NCBI GenBank assembly: GCA_014529385.2
Contig: CM043970.1
Coordinates: 66,169,996 to 66,233,995 of the forward strand
Origin: Adiantum capillus-veneris
Lineage: Eukaryota > Streptophyta > Polypodiopsida > Polypodiales > Pteridaceae
Length of the DNA stretch: 64,000 nucleotides
Reading direction: 5' to 3'
Shown piece by piece: positions 35,462-47,636 of this stretch (its first letter is position 1; every line of letters begins with the position of its first letter). Under the pieces are notes generated by a model. That model searched no databases, had not been told where the DNA came from, and saw nothing but the letters and a program-made list of their open reading frames with translations. A program made the position numbers and the translations under genes.

Positions 35462-36172
35462 TCATGATATAGTCATTGGAGATTGGATCATACTCATTTG
35501 TTGGCGTGTACTCTCTATGAATGGCCTCAATGATGTAGTTCTTCCTCTCCAAATCCTGAGCATCCCAATGCTCCGTCACAGAGTGCCCAAATTGCACCGT
35601 ACAAAGCCATTGAATCCTCTATCGCATGGCCTTTTGGGCCCTGTCCATAACCGACACCCCATCCTTTGTCTACTACATCTTGTTAGGATCATGCTCATGT
35701 GATCCTCAAGGAATAAGTGGTGTGCTAAGTGGTGTACTCTCTATTGAAGAGAGAGATGGACACTCTCTCGATGGTGTGGACACATCGGTAGTGGCACTAC
35801 CACAACAACCACGGCTAGAAGAACGTGGATGAGGCATGCCTCATCTCAAAGAAGAATGAGAGAGCATAGTCTCCGGTATAGCTCGACCCATCAGTGTGAT
35901 CGGCACACTCGTCGTAGGTGTGGCACCACCTGTCAGTGTAGCTATCACACTCGTCATAGGAGTTGGAACAGTTGTATCTGTTCTGGAAGGACTAGCTCTC
36001 CAATTATATGTGCGTATACATACTGCTCAAGGAAAAACTGTGAGAAAAATGCGGCCGTTTGCTCAGGTGACATGTCGACCAGACTAACTGAAAAATTGAA
36101 GCATGGAGAGTATGTCTCTTCATCATGTGCCATGGCTGCAAAAACTAATTTCAAAACATATAAACAAAACAT
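35462..36172 (-). other. Possible coding remnant, unassigned
   Basis: Minus-strand open pieces, for example MAHDEETYSPCFNFSVSLVD and SPEQTAAFFSQFFLEQ (36134-36010), and further left GHSVTEHWDAQDLERKNYI (about 35600-35540), look protein-like. They lie between the TNP2-like fragment and the LTR-X insertion, so they may be C-terminal or second-gene parts of the same CACTA-type element. No domain was recognised. Confidence 0.3.
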
Positions 36173-36381
36173 TAGCTCACTTAACCATAAATGAATATCT
36201 TAAGTAACACAAATCACTATCTATTCACTTAAGGTATTGCTAATGGCTTCAAAAAAAATTTGTTCACTACCTGCATAGTCCAAGGATATGAAAATGCTAA
36301 AGGAAAAAAAGGAGAAAAAAACACAAATGCACCAATGTGAAGTAGACCACCTCTGTATATGGCCCACACAAAAAGTCTTTT

Positions 36382-36520
36382 GATTCCACCTTTGTAGGTC
36401 TTTTCGTTTCCTAAACTAGTCATTTGACTTTCCACCTTCGTAGGTCTTTTCGTTTCCTAAACTAATCATTTGACTTTCCACCTTCATAGTTCTTTTCATT
36501 TTCTAAACTCACCCTTTACT
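36382..36520. repeat. Three 46-bp tandem units
   Basis: Three copies built on TTTTCGTTTCCTAAACTA, starting at 36401, 36447 and 36493 in that phase. The last is the most diverged. They lie in non-coding AT-rich sequence. Confidence 0.85.
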
Positions 36521-37199
36521 TACTCACTTAAGATGTTTTGAAAGGCTTCTTATCGGGTTAATATAAATTACCTCAACTCACAATTGTGAGTATGGCAAAA
36601 ATAAAATAAAAATGTTTTGAAAGGCTTTTTATTTTTCCAAGATTGGGGAGACCTAATCACTGTTGGACAATAATAAAAATCCATTAATTATAAGTAGACA
36701 TTACAAAAGAGATCTTAACAAAAATCATGAGTCAATCTATCATCTTCTATGAGAGCTGATGCACCAACAATATCTATCTCAATCTAAACTTCTGTATCTT
36801 TGTCATCAAACTCTACGGCTACAGCCATCTCTGCATATATCTCAGTATTTGATTGCTCATATCTAGGTTTAGGCATCTTCTCACCAAGAGCACTAAATTC
36901 AAGTTCAATATCGTCATCCATATCACTTTCAACCGTGCATGCTACTCATGTGCCTCGTCGCCCTCAACCTCCAATCCTTCATACACTTGTTTGGTCCGTG
37001 GAGCAACTTGGACAACAAAGAGCCAGAGCAATTTAGTCAAATCATCTTCATCTTTTCATTCCATTGTGGATCTATGATAAACACAGCCTGTTCGCAATGG
37101 TGCGAAAGTACAAATGTATCTGATTATCTGTCCACACCCACCTAGAGTTCATTTGAATTAGTCCACTCTTGTCTTTGCACACAGTTGCATTGGGACCAC

Positions 37200-38300
37200 T
37201 AGTAATAACCTTGAATCACTTCACATAAAACATTAAAAAATCAAAATCTCTAAAGCTAATTTTCAAGATGTCTTGGATGTAGCCAAAGTATTCAAGCTGG
37301 CTAGTCTATGTGTTATCCCTAGCACTACTCCGATCTTCTTGGACAAAGCTTGGCCTGTAACCACTATCAAAGGTAACCTTTAGTTTGTCTATTTGTTGCA
37401 CTCTAAAGTGTCACCCATGTGACCACAATGCTCCATATTTGTCCTACTACAAGCACATAAAACATATCATACTTACTATAGAAATATTATAATGTGGATA
37501 AAAATAAGAAGCAACTAAAATATATACATGCCAATTGCATCCCCTTGACATATCCTCTTCTTCTTTAGTAATCAATACTTCGTTTTGCTTTGCCTCCGAA
37601 AATTGTTGCGTCTAACGTCTAGTAGGAAAGTTTGGTAGTTTTTGAAGATGATTCAGAAAGGGAAGATTTCTAGTGGCACGATTACGCTTGAATTGCAAGC
37701 GATCAATCAATATTGTTGCTTTTCCACTTCATATTTCTTAATCCACATTTGCATGAATTTTGAGTTGAGGAGACAAAATCTCATAACCTTTTCATGCATT
37801 TTGACATCCATCTTCCTCTTGATGCCTTGTCCATGTGGCTCCTCCCCAGTTACCTTGGAGTTTGCCTCAACAATCCACATTCCGGGCATCTCTAGGGTGA
37901 AGTGAACCCAAAAACACACTGACAAAAGCAAGAGACTCCTGCACCAACCATCCTTTGGCTATGTTAGCCTCACGACGAGCCCTTTGACTAACGAACATTT
38001 TTAAAGTCTTTATAAATCTTTCCAAGAAGCACATCCATCTATAATGGAATGTCCCTCCCATCAACTGCAACTTCATCAACCACATGCACAATAAATGCAT
38101 TTGGATAGTAAGAATGTTTGTTGGAAAATACTCTTCACCATACACACTTGAGAGGTAGTGTTTCCTTGAATGCTTTCTCACCTTAGCTTTCAATGATGGG
38201 GTCCATGTCAAAGAAAGCATCCAATGTTTGTTCGATCTCAACTACTTGGAAAGTGGCATCGAGTGGTGGTCTCCATTGGTGGTGGTACGTTTGATATTCG
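37200..38300 (-). pseudogene. En/Spm (CACTA) TNP2-like transposase fragment
   Basis: Minus strand. At 38120-37930 the frame reads EEYFPTNILTIQMHLLCMW, then GGTFHYRWMCFLERF, KTLKMFVSQRARREANIAKG and LVQESLAF. This is the DUF4218 block found beside the transposase domain in plant TNP2 proteins (FPPxFFDxMxHLxxHL, YRWMYPxERxxxxLK, RAxPEGSIAEG). At about 37310-37240 the same strand reads EYFGYIQDILKISF and FLMFYVK, resembling the downstream DUF4216 block, with in-frame stops. The upstream catalytic part was not recognised beyond 38460. It is a decayed fragment. Confidence 0.65.
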
Positions 38301-38572
38301 CCTCCTTTGTTGAGCTCGTAATGAAATTGGAGCAATATGAGGGTTATCTATTGTCTCCTGACCATGAGATTGATAACACGGATCTTGTAGCTTCTCTAGG
38401 GGAAAAAGAACATTCTTGCACATATCTTTCTTTTTCAAAAGATTTGATTCTTACATAGCACACAAGGATATGCCATCTTATCATCCATAATTAATGTAGA
38501 GATTACATAATAAATTAACAAGTAATAGTGAGAAAGATCTGTTATTATAATATATAATGTTTAACACATTAC

Positions 38573-40680
38573 AATGGACAAACGGCTAGCTAACACTAAG
38601 CAGATTGAAACTGCTAGACCATAAGCTACTAACCCTAAGCGAATAGCCCTAGGCCGTCTTGAAACTCCAAACCATAAGCTGATATCCCTTTAGAGCTTCT
38701 ACATTGGCATAGTGTAAACTACCTCACATTCTCTAGCCATGCCCTATCCTCGCACGCCTCGTTCTTGAGGTGCACAAAGATCAGGACCACCAAGTTATAA
38801 TCTTGTCTTTATTGGACAATGCCTATATTCGTGGGTGCGACGTACATACCCACCCACTTCTACATGACAATGCATGTAGTGGGCAAACCCTAACACTCTA
38901 ACCTAAAACTCCTAACAGCCAAAATAGAAGCCACGCACGTGCACGAACCCAAAGTGACTGAAATGGCCAAATTAATGCGACCCAAAGATGATTTAGAGAA
39001 ACCAAACCAAAATACACTAACACTAAGCCAATTTAGAGCGGCTAAACCAAAAGCCGCTAACCCTAAGCGGCCAATTTTAAATAGCCAAACACGGCCAACT
39101 GTTAGTGTCCAAACCAAAAGCCGCTACCCCTTTAGAGCTAGCCCTAAGCTATTGAGGGTTAGCAGCTTTTGGTTTGGCCGGTAGAAGTTGACCTTGTAAA
39201 GGCGCTTAGGGTTGGCCGTATACAAGCGCTTGGGGTTGGCCGCTCTAAACCGGCTTAGGATTGCATTAGTTTAGCCATTTGAGTTCGCTTAGGGCTAGCC
39301 ACTTGAAGTTAGCAGATTGTGGTTTGTTTGGCCATTTCAAACTGCTTAGGGCTAGCCACTTAGGGTTATCGACATTTGGTTTGGCCGCTAAGAGTTAGCT
39401 GGGTAAATCTATTAGGGTTGTAAGTGTAACTATGCAACTAGGGTTGGCCAATTTAAACCGTCTTATGTTATATTGACCGGCCTAAGTGGCTAGACCTAAG
39501 CCAATTGAAATGGCCAAACTTAACCCGATTTAGAGAGACAAAACCAAAGTGGCCAAACCAAAATCCGTTAACCCTAAGCAATGTACTAGCCTTAAGCGGC
39601 TAGCCCTAAGTGGATTCAAATGGACCTAAGCTGCCCTAAGCGGACTGAAATGGCTGAACTAATGCAGTCTTGAGCCGGTTTAGAGTAACCAACCACTAGC
39701 GTCTTTACATGGCCAACCCTAAGCACCTTCACAGCGGCAACTCCTAGCGGCCATACCAAAAGCCATTAACTCTAAGCAGCTAAGCCCTAAGCAGATTGAA
39801 ATGGACAAAATTAACCCGATTTAGAGTGACCAAACTTAAGCGGCCAAACCAAAAGCCGGTAGCCCTAAGCAGCTAGCCCTAAGTCGATTGAAATGTCCCT
39901 AAGCCGCTAACCCTAAGCGAATTGAAAAATGGTCCTAAGCAGCCCTAAGCTATCTCTATTTGGCCAACCCTAAGCAGACTAACATGGACGAACAAATGCG
40001 ATCATAAGCCGATTTAGAGTGACCAATCCCAAGCGTCTTTAACGGCCAACCCTAAGTGCCTTTATAAGGCCAACACCTAGCGGCAACAGCCAAATCAAAA
40101 GCCGCTCACCCTAAGCAGATAACCTAAGCGGCTAGCCCTAGCCTAAGAGGATTGAAATGACCAAACTTAACCCAATTTAACATGGCCAAACTTAAGCGAT
40201 TAAACCAAAAGCTGTTAACCCTAAGCGGCTAGCCTCAAGCATATTGAAATGGGCACCCTAACCTGATTTAGAGTGACCCAACTTAAGCGGCTATACACAA
40301 CCAACCCTAAATGGCCAAAGCAACCAATGATGAACGGCCAAAACAAAAGCCACTAACTAAATAGCTATCCCTTAAGGATAAACTTATATCAAATCAATGC
40401 GACCATAAGCCGATTTAGAGAGGTCAACCTTAACTGAATTTATACGACCAACTTCTAATGGTCAAATTGTAAGCTACTAACCCTAAGCGGCTAGCTTTAG
40501 GGCGACTGAAAACTTTCCAAAACAAGAAGAAGTAAAACTATAAGCCACTAATGCCAAGTCGCCAGCTCTAAGCCAACTAAAATAACTGGCCAATCTTAAG
40601 CCGCAAGTTTTAAACGGATTAGGAAGGCCAAACTCCAACACTCTAGTAACCTAAGCGGTAAGTTCTAAATGAACAAACCC
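38573..40680. repeat. Degenerate CCCTAAGC-based array
   Basis: About 2.1 kb in which CCCTAAGC, GGCTAGCCCTAAG, ATTGAAATGGCCAAA, GATTTAGAGTGACC and CCAAACCAAAAGCC recur in variable order. The C-rich motif is on the plus strand at 38573-39150 and 39480-40680, but on the minus strand in between (TTAGGGTTGGCC near 39200-39470). It resembles the plant telomere repeat only in its CCCTAA core. No coding capacity is seen. Confidence 0.9.
39109..39177. repeat. Inverted repeat at the strand switch of the array
   Basis: The arm CCAAACCAAAAGCCGCTA (39109-39126) pairs with TAGCAGCTTTTGGTTTGG (39160-39177), with one mismatch across 18 positions. It sits where the array changes orientation and so marks one inversion breakpoint. 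Confidence 0.8.
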
Positions 40681-41000
40681 TAACACCCTGACCTAAAACT
40701 ATATCTCTAACATAAAGCATCCTAACACAAACATTACATTAAATTTACATTTGGTGACTATAAACCTTCAACATAGAAATTTGACCTATCGCTAACATAA
40801 CTTAAAAGTATTGTTTAAACTTCAACATAAAAATTTGACCTACGGCTAACATAACTTTTTTCTTTGGTGCAAAAGTCACAATTGTGAGTGGATAGTATTA
40901 AGAACATCAGAAATAAACCCTAGCATCGAGCTCAAACCGAGCCTTGAGGGTCAAAGGATTACAAGTTTCTGCTTGACAGAGAAACCACTACTCCTAGGCT

Positions 41001-44000
41001 TTACTTATTACAAGATGTCATCATGACATGTATTGTTCTAGACCAGTCCTCTGAGGCTTGTTTGCCTCTGATCATGTGAATCTTCACTCTGCTCTCTTGT
41101 ATGATTTCACAAAAGCTTGCCACAGCCAGATTCCCCTCAAACACGCAACGGTTCCTTGCTTGCCAAATATGGTGAAAGAAGTAGTACCTAATTATTTGAG
41201 TGCAGACAAGACGAGCAAAAATTCCCAACTTGTTACTACCAGAGAACAGATCAGTCTTGAAGAACTTAATGTTCCATGTCCTTTGAATCCACTTGCATAT
41301 TTTCCCAGCCATGCCACTGATTGCCTGGCATCCCATGAAAAGGTGGGCTAGGTCTTCACTAGCTACTATTATGCACCCCGAGCAACGATCTGACCTGATT
41401 TCTCTTTCTTGTATCTTTACGCCCGTTGGCAGAGCACCCCACATCACTTTCCACAGAAATATCTTCATATACTGAGGCCACCTTGGCTTCCAGATGTTCT
41501 CCATGACCCCCTCCCACCGTTTTTCCTTCCAGTCCCTCTTCCATAATTTGTTGAGGGGGCTACACCAACTATTAGCCTCCTGCATAAATGCCTGGTAAAT
41601 GCCTTTAGAATGTGGTTTCCAAAAGAGGCTACTCCCGGGACATCTCCAAGCGTCCCATTCAAAGTTGGATTCACAAATTGGCATCACCACCTTATCAAGC
41701 TCTTTCATCAGACAAGTAAGATCTCAAAGCCATTCAGTTGAAATTGGATGGCTAAAGACTCAGCAGTTTTCCAGCACTTCCTGTTGCCATCCTAGAACTG
41801 CTCTTGTCGAACGAGCCCCTTGTTATTCACATTCCTGGCCATTTCTATCCAATAGGGGCTTTGTGGTGGCCCCAATATTTTGGACATCCAAGGGGACCAG
41901 TGCGGAATGGAGTTCTTAAAGTATTCGGTTGCTTCCCCCCATTCCAAAACCTCAGCTTCTCTTTTGCACTTCCTCATCAGCTCCCCTAAGAGTCCACCAG
42001 ATCTAAGATAAGACCACTTTGGGGCGAGAAGTTTGTCGTACATCACAACCCCCTTCCAACATTTCCTTGGTCATGATAGCCCAAGCTTGGTCTTGTTTAG
42101 CCAACAAGACCATAAATTTTCCACAAAGGGCCTCAGCATGGAATACAGGGTTAAGAATGTCAATCCCTCCGGCCGAGCAACTACCTCCCATCTAGCCCAC
42201 TGCCATGGCCGGGAGGTTTTCATTTTGTTCTTCCAAAGAAACCTTTTCACTAGTTCTAAGAATTCTTTCCAGTTACACTTAGCCATCTTGAGCACGGGAC
42301 TGAGGAAAGCAATATATGGGATCATAAAAGCATTAATCACTCTAATCCGGCTTTGGAAGGGGAGGAGAACAAACTCCCATCTTCTCATTTTAGAGCTTAT
42401 ATTTTCAAGGACCCATTGAAATCTTTTCTTGTGAGTTACATCCACCCTTATGGGGGCTCCCATGTGTCTAAATACACTCCCTTTTGAGATAATCTCTCTT
42501 GTCTAGACTGCAGGGTCAAAAGAGTCGTTCTCCGACGGGGAGATCAGTCTTGACTTCTCTATATTGCACTTGGATCCCGAGGCCACGGAAAATGTTTGCA
42601 CAACCTTCAGAGCTCTCCTGACAACTTGAGGGCACGCTTTCAAGAATAGGAGTGACTCATTTGCAAACATTTTGGCCAAAGCTGGTCGTTTCCTCGTAAT
42701 GCCAAACCTTGAATCTCTCCCCGTGCAGCACTAGCTTCGAGCATCGCAATGAGAGGATGCAACCCGATGGCGAAAAACAAGGGGGCCAAGGGACATCCTT
42801 ACATAATAGACCTTTTAACCTCAAAAGAGCCCACAATTTTTTCATTAAACAGGAGCTCGGATAGGTTGCCAACTCCTAGTGTGCATATGAGGCGACAAAG
42901 GCGAGGCCCAAAGCCTAGATCTCCCATGACTTCTTCTATATATGACCATTCTATTCTATCATAGGCTTTATCGAGGTCCAGCTGTGCAGCAAGATGCACT
43001 CTTGCTTGGAGAAGGATGCATACTCTATTCCTACCATTGCTGCCAAGATATTATCATATATAGATCTCCCTTTAATGAACCCGTGTTGATGGGGAAAGAT
43101 GATCTGACTAAGGAGGGGGGCCAAGTCTGAGAGCTATCACCTTGGCAATAATTTTGTATGCTACTTACATCATCGTAATGGGATGCCAATGTTTCAGTTG
43201 AGAGTAGAAGATCTGTTTGAAGATGGGCTTGATAAGCCCTCTCTTAACACTTGCATCCAATGACTCTTTGGAAACAGCTTGATTGGCCAGCCATGTGACT
43301 GGACCCTTGAGATCATCCCAAAATTCCCTATAGAATTCAACCGTCAGTTCATCCCACACGGGGGACTTTTCATTGCCAAGAGCTTTTAGTGCCGCAGAGC
43401 GTTCCTCCTCAAAGAAGGCCTTTTCCATGCGGTTGGCTACCTCCTGGGGAACCTTCTTTTCAACACTCCCAAGTAAAGACAGTCGGGCTTCTTCCACTTC
43501 CTGAGATTGGGTCTTTGGCTGGCCGATAATTTGGCTGAGAAATTGAGCATAAGTCCAACCATCTCATCTTGGTTTTTAATTTTATTCCCTTTCTCATCAT
43601 CAAGCACTTGCACGCGGCCTCGACTCTTCCTCACTTTTAGAGCCCTAAAAAAATGTGCTTGGTTAGAAGGCTCTAGTTGAGTTTCCCTAGAGATCAATCT
43701 CGCCTTCTTGATTTCCTCCAGCTGTTCGTTGTCCATGTGAGATTTAGCTTCAAGCCATCGCTTGTGATCATCCTCGGTAGCCAATCTGGCAGCCTTCCTA
43801 GCAGCTAACTGAGCTACCTCCTCTATAAGATGTTTGATATGTGCCTCATTGGCTTTTTTAACCCGAGGACTCGAAGTTTTTGATAGCTTTTTGTACACTC
43901 CGAACAAATATATTCCAAGCACTAGGTTTATTCATCCCCACATCTTTCTTGAGCTTTCCCAATGCTTTCTTGGTGATGCTTCTGAAGAAAGGGTCTTTGA

Positions 44001-44788
44001 AAAGGTGTGTCCCTGTAACCAGAAGCTTTTTCTCCCCTCTCGGAGATTGCCCCCCCCCCCCCCTTCCTTTATCTTTCTTGAGTTGTAAGTGTAATGGCAT
44101 GTGATCGGAGAGGATTTTTGTTGAGATTAGCTTCATCTCTAACATCGATGGGATCCAATCAGCTTGATGAGAGCAGTAGCATCTGTCCAGCCAGGAGGTA
44201 GTGCGGGCATACTGAAGGCTTGTGTAGGTGAATCCAGGCATGTTGTTCCATGGCCCACTTCCCACAAGTCAATCATAGCCCACTTCTCACATAAGCTCAG
44301 CCATTTAGACTTTTCTGAGCCAGCTAGCATACTGGCAGAGCCTGTTCTGTCCTTGCTTTTCTTGACCATATTGAAATCTCCAACCATCAGCCACTCCCCT
44401 TCGATCGGAGTATCCGTGAGCTGTATCCACAATTTAGCTCTATCCTTTGCGTTGCAAGGGCCGTAAACATTTACTATGGGGATAGGTTGATTGTCCCATC
44501 TGATTCTAACACCAAGGACTCTTCCGGAGGGGTGGTTTAGAACCATCTTTGGATCCAACCTCTGTCAGCAATGAACAACACACCACGGAAACCGTCACTT
44601 CCTTCCCCATAAAAGATAAGTTTTTTTCCTACGAACTGATTTCTCTTACTACGAGCATCCAAATGGTGTTCTTGGATGGCCCCGTAATTGGCTGGCTTCT
44701 CTTTCTTCACTTCTTCCTTGAAGAGAGTGCCCTTCTTCTGGGTTTTTAATCCCTTCACATTTCAAGATTGAATAGAGAGAGTATCCAT
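41001..44788 (-). pseudogene. LINE-B ORF2: endonuclease, reverse transcriptase, C-terminal zinc domain
   Basis: Minus strand. APE-type endonuclease: an opening box with a stop in place of the usual Trp (about 44760), WLMVGDFNMVKKSKDRTGS (about 44400-44345) and ILSDHMPLHLQL (about 44120-44085). Reverse transcriptase: AVSKESLDASVKRGLIKPIFKQ (about 43280-43215; the first 20 residues suffice to recognise it), QLDLDKAYDRIEW (42985-42945), and a catalytic box FANES (about 42660) where FADD-like is expected. Thumb and zinc domain: WKVMWGALPTG, CSGCIIVASEDLAHLFMGC (about 41450-41320) and FFHHIWQARNRCVFEG. The frame changes at least six times, so the protein cannot be made. A poly-C run at 44050-44064 is one disruption. 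Confidence 0.87.
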
Positions 44789-44927
44789 CATTGGGAAAGT
44801 GGGACACATTCTTCTACCTCCAGGAACTCTTCATTAGAGTTCCCATTTAGGTTGTCCTCCTCCATTGTCTCCTTTTTTGTTGGAACCTGCATGGTATCCA
44901 GCTTGGAAGTGAAAAGGTCCTCTTGAT

Positions 44928-46257
44928 TCATCTTCCCCAACACTTCGGATATGTTTTCATATCTAGGAAAGGAGGCTTTGGGAGATCCGGCGGGAGACCT
45001 TTGATTTGTCCCAAGGTCCTAGCCTGCACTTTGAACCGTTTACATGAAATATGAGATACTTGTTGCCAGCCCTCATCTTTTGACCTAAGAGTTGGAGACA
45101 TCACTATCTTCTGATACTGCTGTGGTCGTTCTTTGCTGAACGGTGGATGAAAAGCGGAAGCTTTGGGTGGTCTTGCCTTTACCCCGATAGCCATGATCTT
45201 GTTTCTCCATATCTTTATCCGAGTTGACGTTATTTTGATCACCCTCTGTCTTGCCAAGATTTTCAGTAGGCTTCTTCGTTGGATCTACTGTATTCGTGCC
45301 ACCCTGTGCGATAACTTGTAATTCGCTTCTCTCCATCATCTGGTCTGTAGGCTTTAGATCCTCAGCGGCACATGCCCTCGCATAATGCTCAAATTTGTTG
45401 CATTTGAAGCGGGCCCCGAAGAAGGTGTTAAAATTCAGAGGAATGATCTTTACTCCTGTCCCAACAGTCACCACCAAGTTCTTTGGCTGTGACTTCCGCA
45501 GATCCCACCAGATACATACCTTGTTTGCTGCTACACCCGAGGCTCTGGCAGATGGGACAAAAAGTGGATCACCAAGTGAAGCTGCGAGGTCCTTCAAGTT
45601 CTTCCTAAGCCATACGGGGAGGTTAACAAACGCCACCCATACTGGGCAGAGATCCTTGAATGCCTCGTTAGATTCAAACAAAGGGTCCCAAGGGAGCATG
45701 CACAAAGAATAGTGGGCTTTTCGCCAAAACCCTCTCAACCATTGCATTGTCCTTGAACTGAAGTGTCATGAATCCTTTTGCTATATATTGGGTGAACATT
45801 ACCGAGCCATGTTGATTCAAAACCATTGGATTGCAGAGCCAATTATTGAGCTCAATTCTATTGGAAACTCTCCCCGTAAACCCGAAGACTAGAGTGGATT
45901 TTGCAACCTCCGCAAGTTGTCTTTTCACAATGGCAGGGGGAAAAATCATTGTAACGTCATCTTCCACCTCGACACGCTGCGGGAGCGCCTTCTTGAGTGC
46001 TTGGAAAGCTCTATCCCCTTTGGCCACTTTAGCAACATCCTCCTTCGTCTCGCCGAATCTTCGCACGACCTTTTGTTCAATGATAGTGCACAAAGGATTG
46101 ACGCTAGGTCTTTTTCCACCTGCGTCTTTCTTTGTTTCAGTTCCTCCTTACTCAGATTAGCAAGTGAGCTTTGATCGCTATCATCGTCGCTCGGTTTCAC
46201 ACAGTCGCCTGTCAGAATGATAGCCTTCAAAACGTTGAGCTGCTCTTTACCTGCCAC
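44928..46257 (-). pseudogene. LINE-B ORF1, RNA-binding protein
   Basis: Minus strand, ATG at 46257 (MAGKEQLNVLKAIIL). A charged N-terminal segment (LSKEELKQRKTQVEKDL) is followed by LAEVAKSTLVFGFTGRV, IELNNWLC and GFMTLQFKDNAMVERVL (45920-45690), then VWVAFVNLPVWLRKNLKDLA (about 45635-45575). This is the DUF4283-like layout of plant L1 ORF1. A degenerate knuckle CNKFEHYARAC (about 45410-45375) lacks its first Cys. The C-terminus is basic and Ser-rich. At least two frame changes (near 45960 and 45740) break it. In intact elements the protein coats the LINE RNA. Confidence 0.78.
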
Positions 46258-46868
46258 ATTGCTTCGGCGTAGGATGGCTTAGAGGAGCTCGCCATGGCTC
46301 GGTGAACGGCTTCCAAGTCACACAAGGGATTCAAGGAGATAATAATCGCCCTAAGATAGATAATAGTCGCTTGCTCTTTAAACACATCTAGGAAGGAAAT
46401 AATAATCGCCCTAAGATAGATAATAATCGCTTGCTCTTTCTTGATAATAACTCCAAGGGAAAAAAAACTAGGATGACTTTGAGAAGCAAACTAACAGTCG
46501 CTACACTAAAAGCTAATGATCGCGATTATTGCAAGGATAATAATCGCACTGAACAAAGGTGAGGCTAAGGATGACAGTGACACTGACAAAGTGAGGCTCG
46601 AACTCTTATGCAACAAGCATCCAACGTGCCAGGAAAGAACTCGGTACGTCCAACTCCCATCGAGCAAAAACCCTTGCAAACCTCCCGATCTACATCTGCT
46701 TGAAGGGATACCCTCCCACAAGCCCTATTCACACTGCTCAGACCTCACGACCTGCTCAGACCTCGCGACCTGCTCACACTTCTCTCTCACACAACCTACT
46801 CAGACCTCGTGACCTGCTCACGCTTTTCTCTCACCACGGCTATCATAACTTAAAAGCTCCTATGGCTA

Positions 46869-47250
46869 GTCCCCAAAGAGTTGGTCTAACGGTAAGGCTT
46901 TGGCCTCTCAACCTACGGGTTGTGGGTTCAAAGCCCCTGTTGGGTCACACTCTAGAGGGACACCTTGTGCTCACCTGGTGTTCACGTTGCTAGGGCTCTT
47001 GCCCTTGGACGCTCGAGTGCATCCTCCTCCTAGGGTGGGTCACCCGAGGAGGAGGCTCCTAGCTGGTTGCTACGAGTTCTCTCCGTCGTTCCCAGCATGT
47101 GGTGCATCAATTAGGTGGCCATGGTGATGCCTACGCGTGGCTCTTGCCCGATGGTACGCGGCCCTTGCCCGACCATGTAACATGGCTAATATTTGGAAGG
47201 GATAAGCACCTCCCCCTGTGGGCCCTATGGTGTGTCGAAAAAAAAAAAAA
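46869..47250 (+). mobile_element. tRNA-derived SINE with perfect 22-bp target duplication
   Basis: A 382-bp insertion flanked by identical 22-bp direct repeats (46847-46868 and 47251-47272). The head has an RNA polymerase III A box (GTTGGTCTAACGGTAAGG, 46879-46897) and B box (GGTTCAAAGCC, about 46926-46936). The body is GC-rich and unrelated to the flanks, with a hairpin-forming CCTCCTCC...GAGGAGGAGG near 47025-47055. The tail is a 13-base A-run (47238-47250). The tRNA-like head lacks a paired acceptor stem, so it is not a working tRNA gene. It would rely on a LINE machinery for movement. Confidence 0.93.
46879..46936 (+). promoter_or_regulatory. SINE internal pol III promoter (A and B boxes)
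   Basis: The A-box-like TGGTCTAACGG and B-box-like GGTTCAAAGCC lie about 30 bases apart, near tRNA spacing. The B box differs from the consensus GGTTCGANTCC at the CG and T positions. Confidence 0.75.
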
Positions 47251-47272
47251 AACTTAAAAGCTCCTATGGCTA

Positions 47273-47580
47273 ACATAACTTAAAATGAAATTGCCTAAAT
47301 AAAAAATAATTAAGTATAAATGAATCTAAACAAAAACAAATCAATAAAATTTTTTTGGACTAAATATTCATGTTAAACAAATCAACAATTTCTATTTTTT
47401 TATTCATCTTAAACAAATTTCAATTATTTTGTTTAAGTAAATATTTATGCCAAAACTAGAAAATAAAAAATTTAATTCAAAACTTTTTAATTAATAATAT
47501 TTTATGTGAAAATATATATGTGTGCATGTAGTGTGTATATTTATGTGCAATTGTTTGTGTGTGTCTGTATTTATTTGCAA
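47273..47580. other. AT-rich spacer, no gene seen
   Basis: AT-rich unique sequence between the SINE and the GT microsatellite. Nothing coding is recognised. Confidence 0.55.
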
Positions 47581-47581
47581 T

Positions 47582-47585
<4 letters not shown>

Positions 47586-47636
<51 letters not shown>

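Larger units (their letters stand above)
40857..46835 (-). mobile_element. LINE-B, near full-length L1-like element
   Basis: Minus-strand non-LTR retrotransposon of about 6 kb. The 3' end has a short T-run on the plus strand (40855-40861). Flanks share a 15-bp duplication, ACGGCTAACATAACT (40842-40856) against ACGGCTATCATAACT (46836-46850), with one mismatch. ORF1 (46257-44928) and ORF2 (44788-41001) are both recognisable but broken. About 570 bp upstream of ORF1 act as a 5' UTR. A complete structure with a 5' UTR is less common than 5'-truncated copies such as LINE-A. Confidence 0.85.

Noticed and set aside
27100-40680. Genuine telomeric DNA or a CRISPR-like array
   Set aside because: The units are CCATAA or CCCTAAGC with irregular spacers, not uniform CCCTAAA. 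There are no regular repeat-spacer units, and CRISPR is not expected in a plant nuclear genome.
46881-46955. A tRNA gene
   Set aside because: A and B boxes are present, but the acceptor and anticodon stems do not pair. The unit continues into a long body with an A-tail and target duplications, so it is a SINE.
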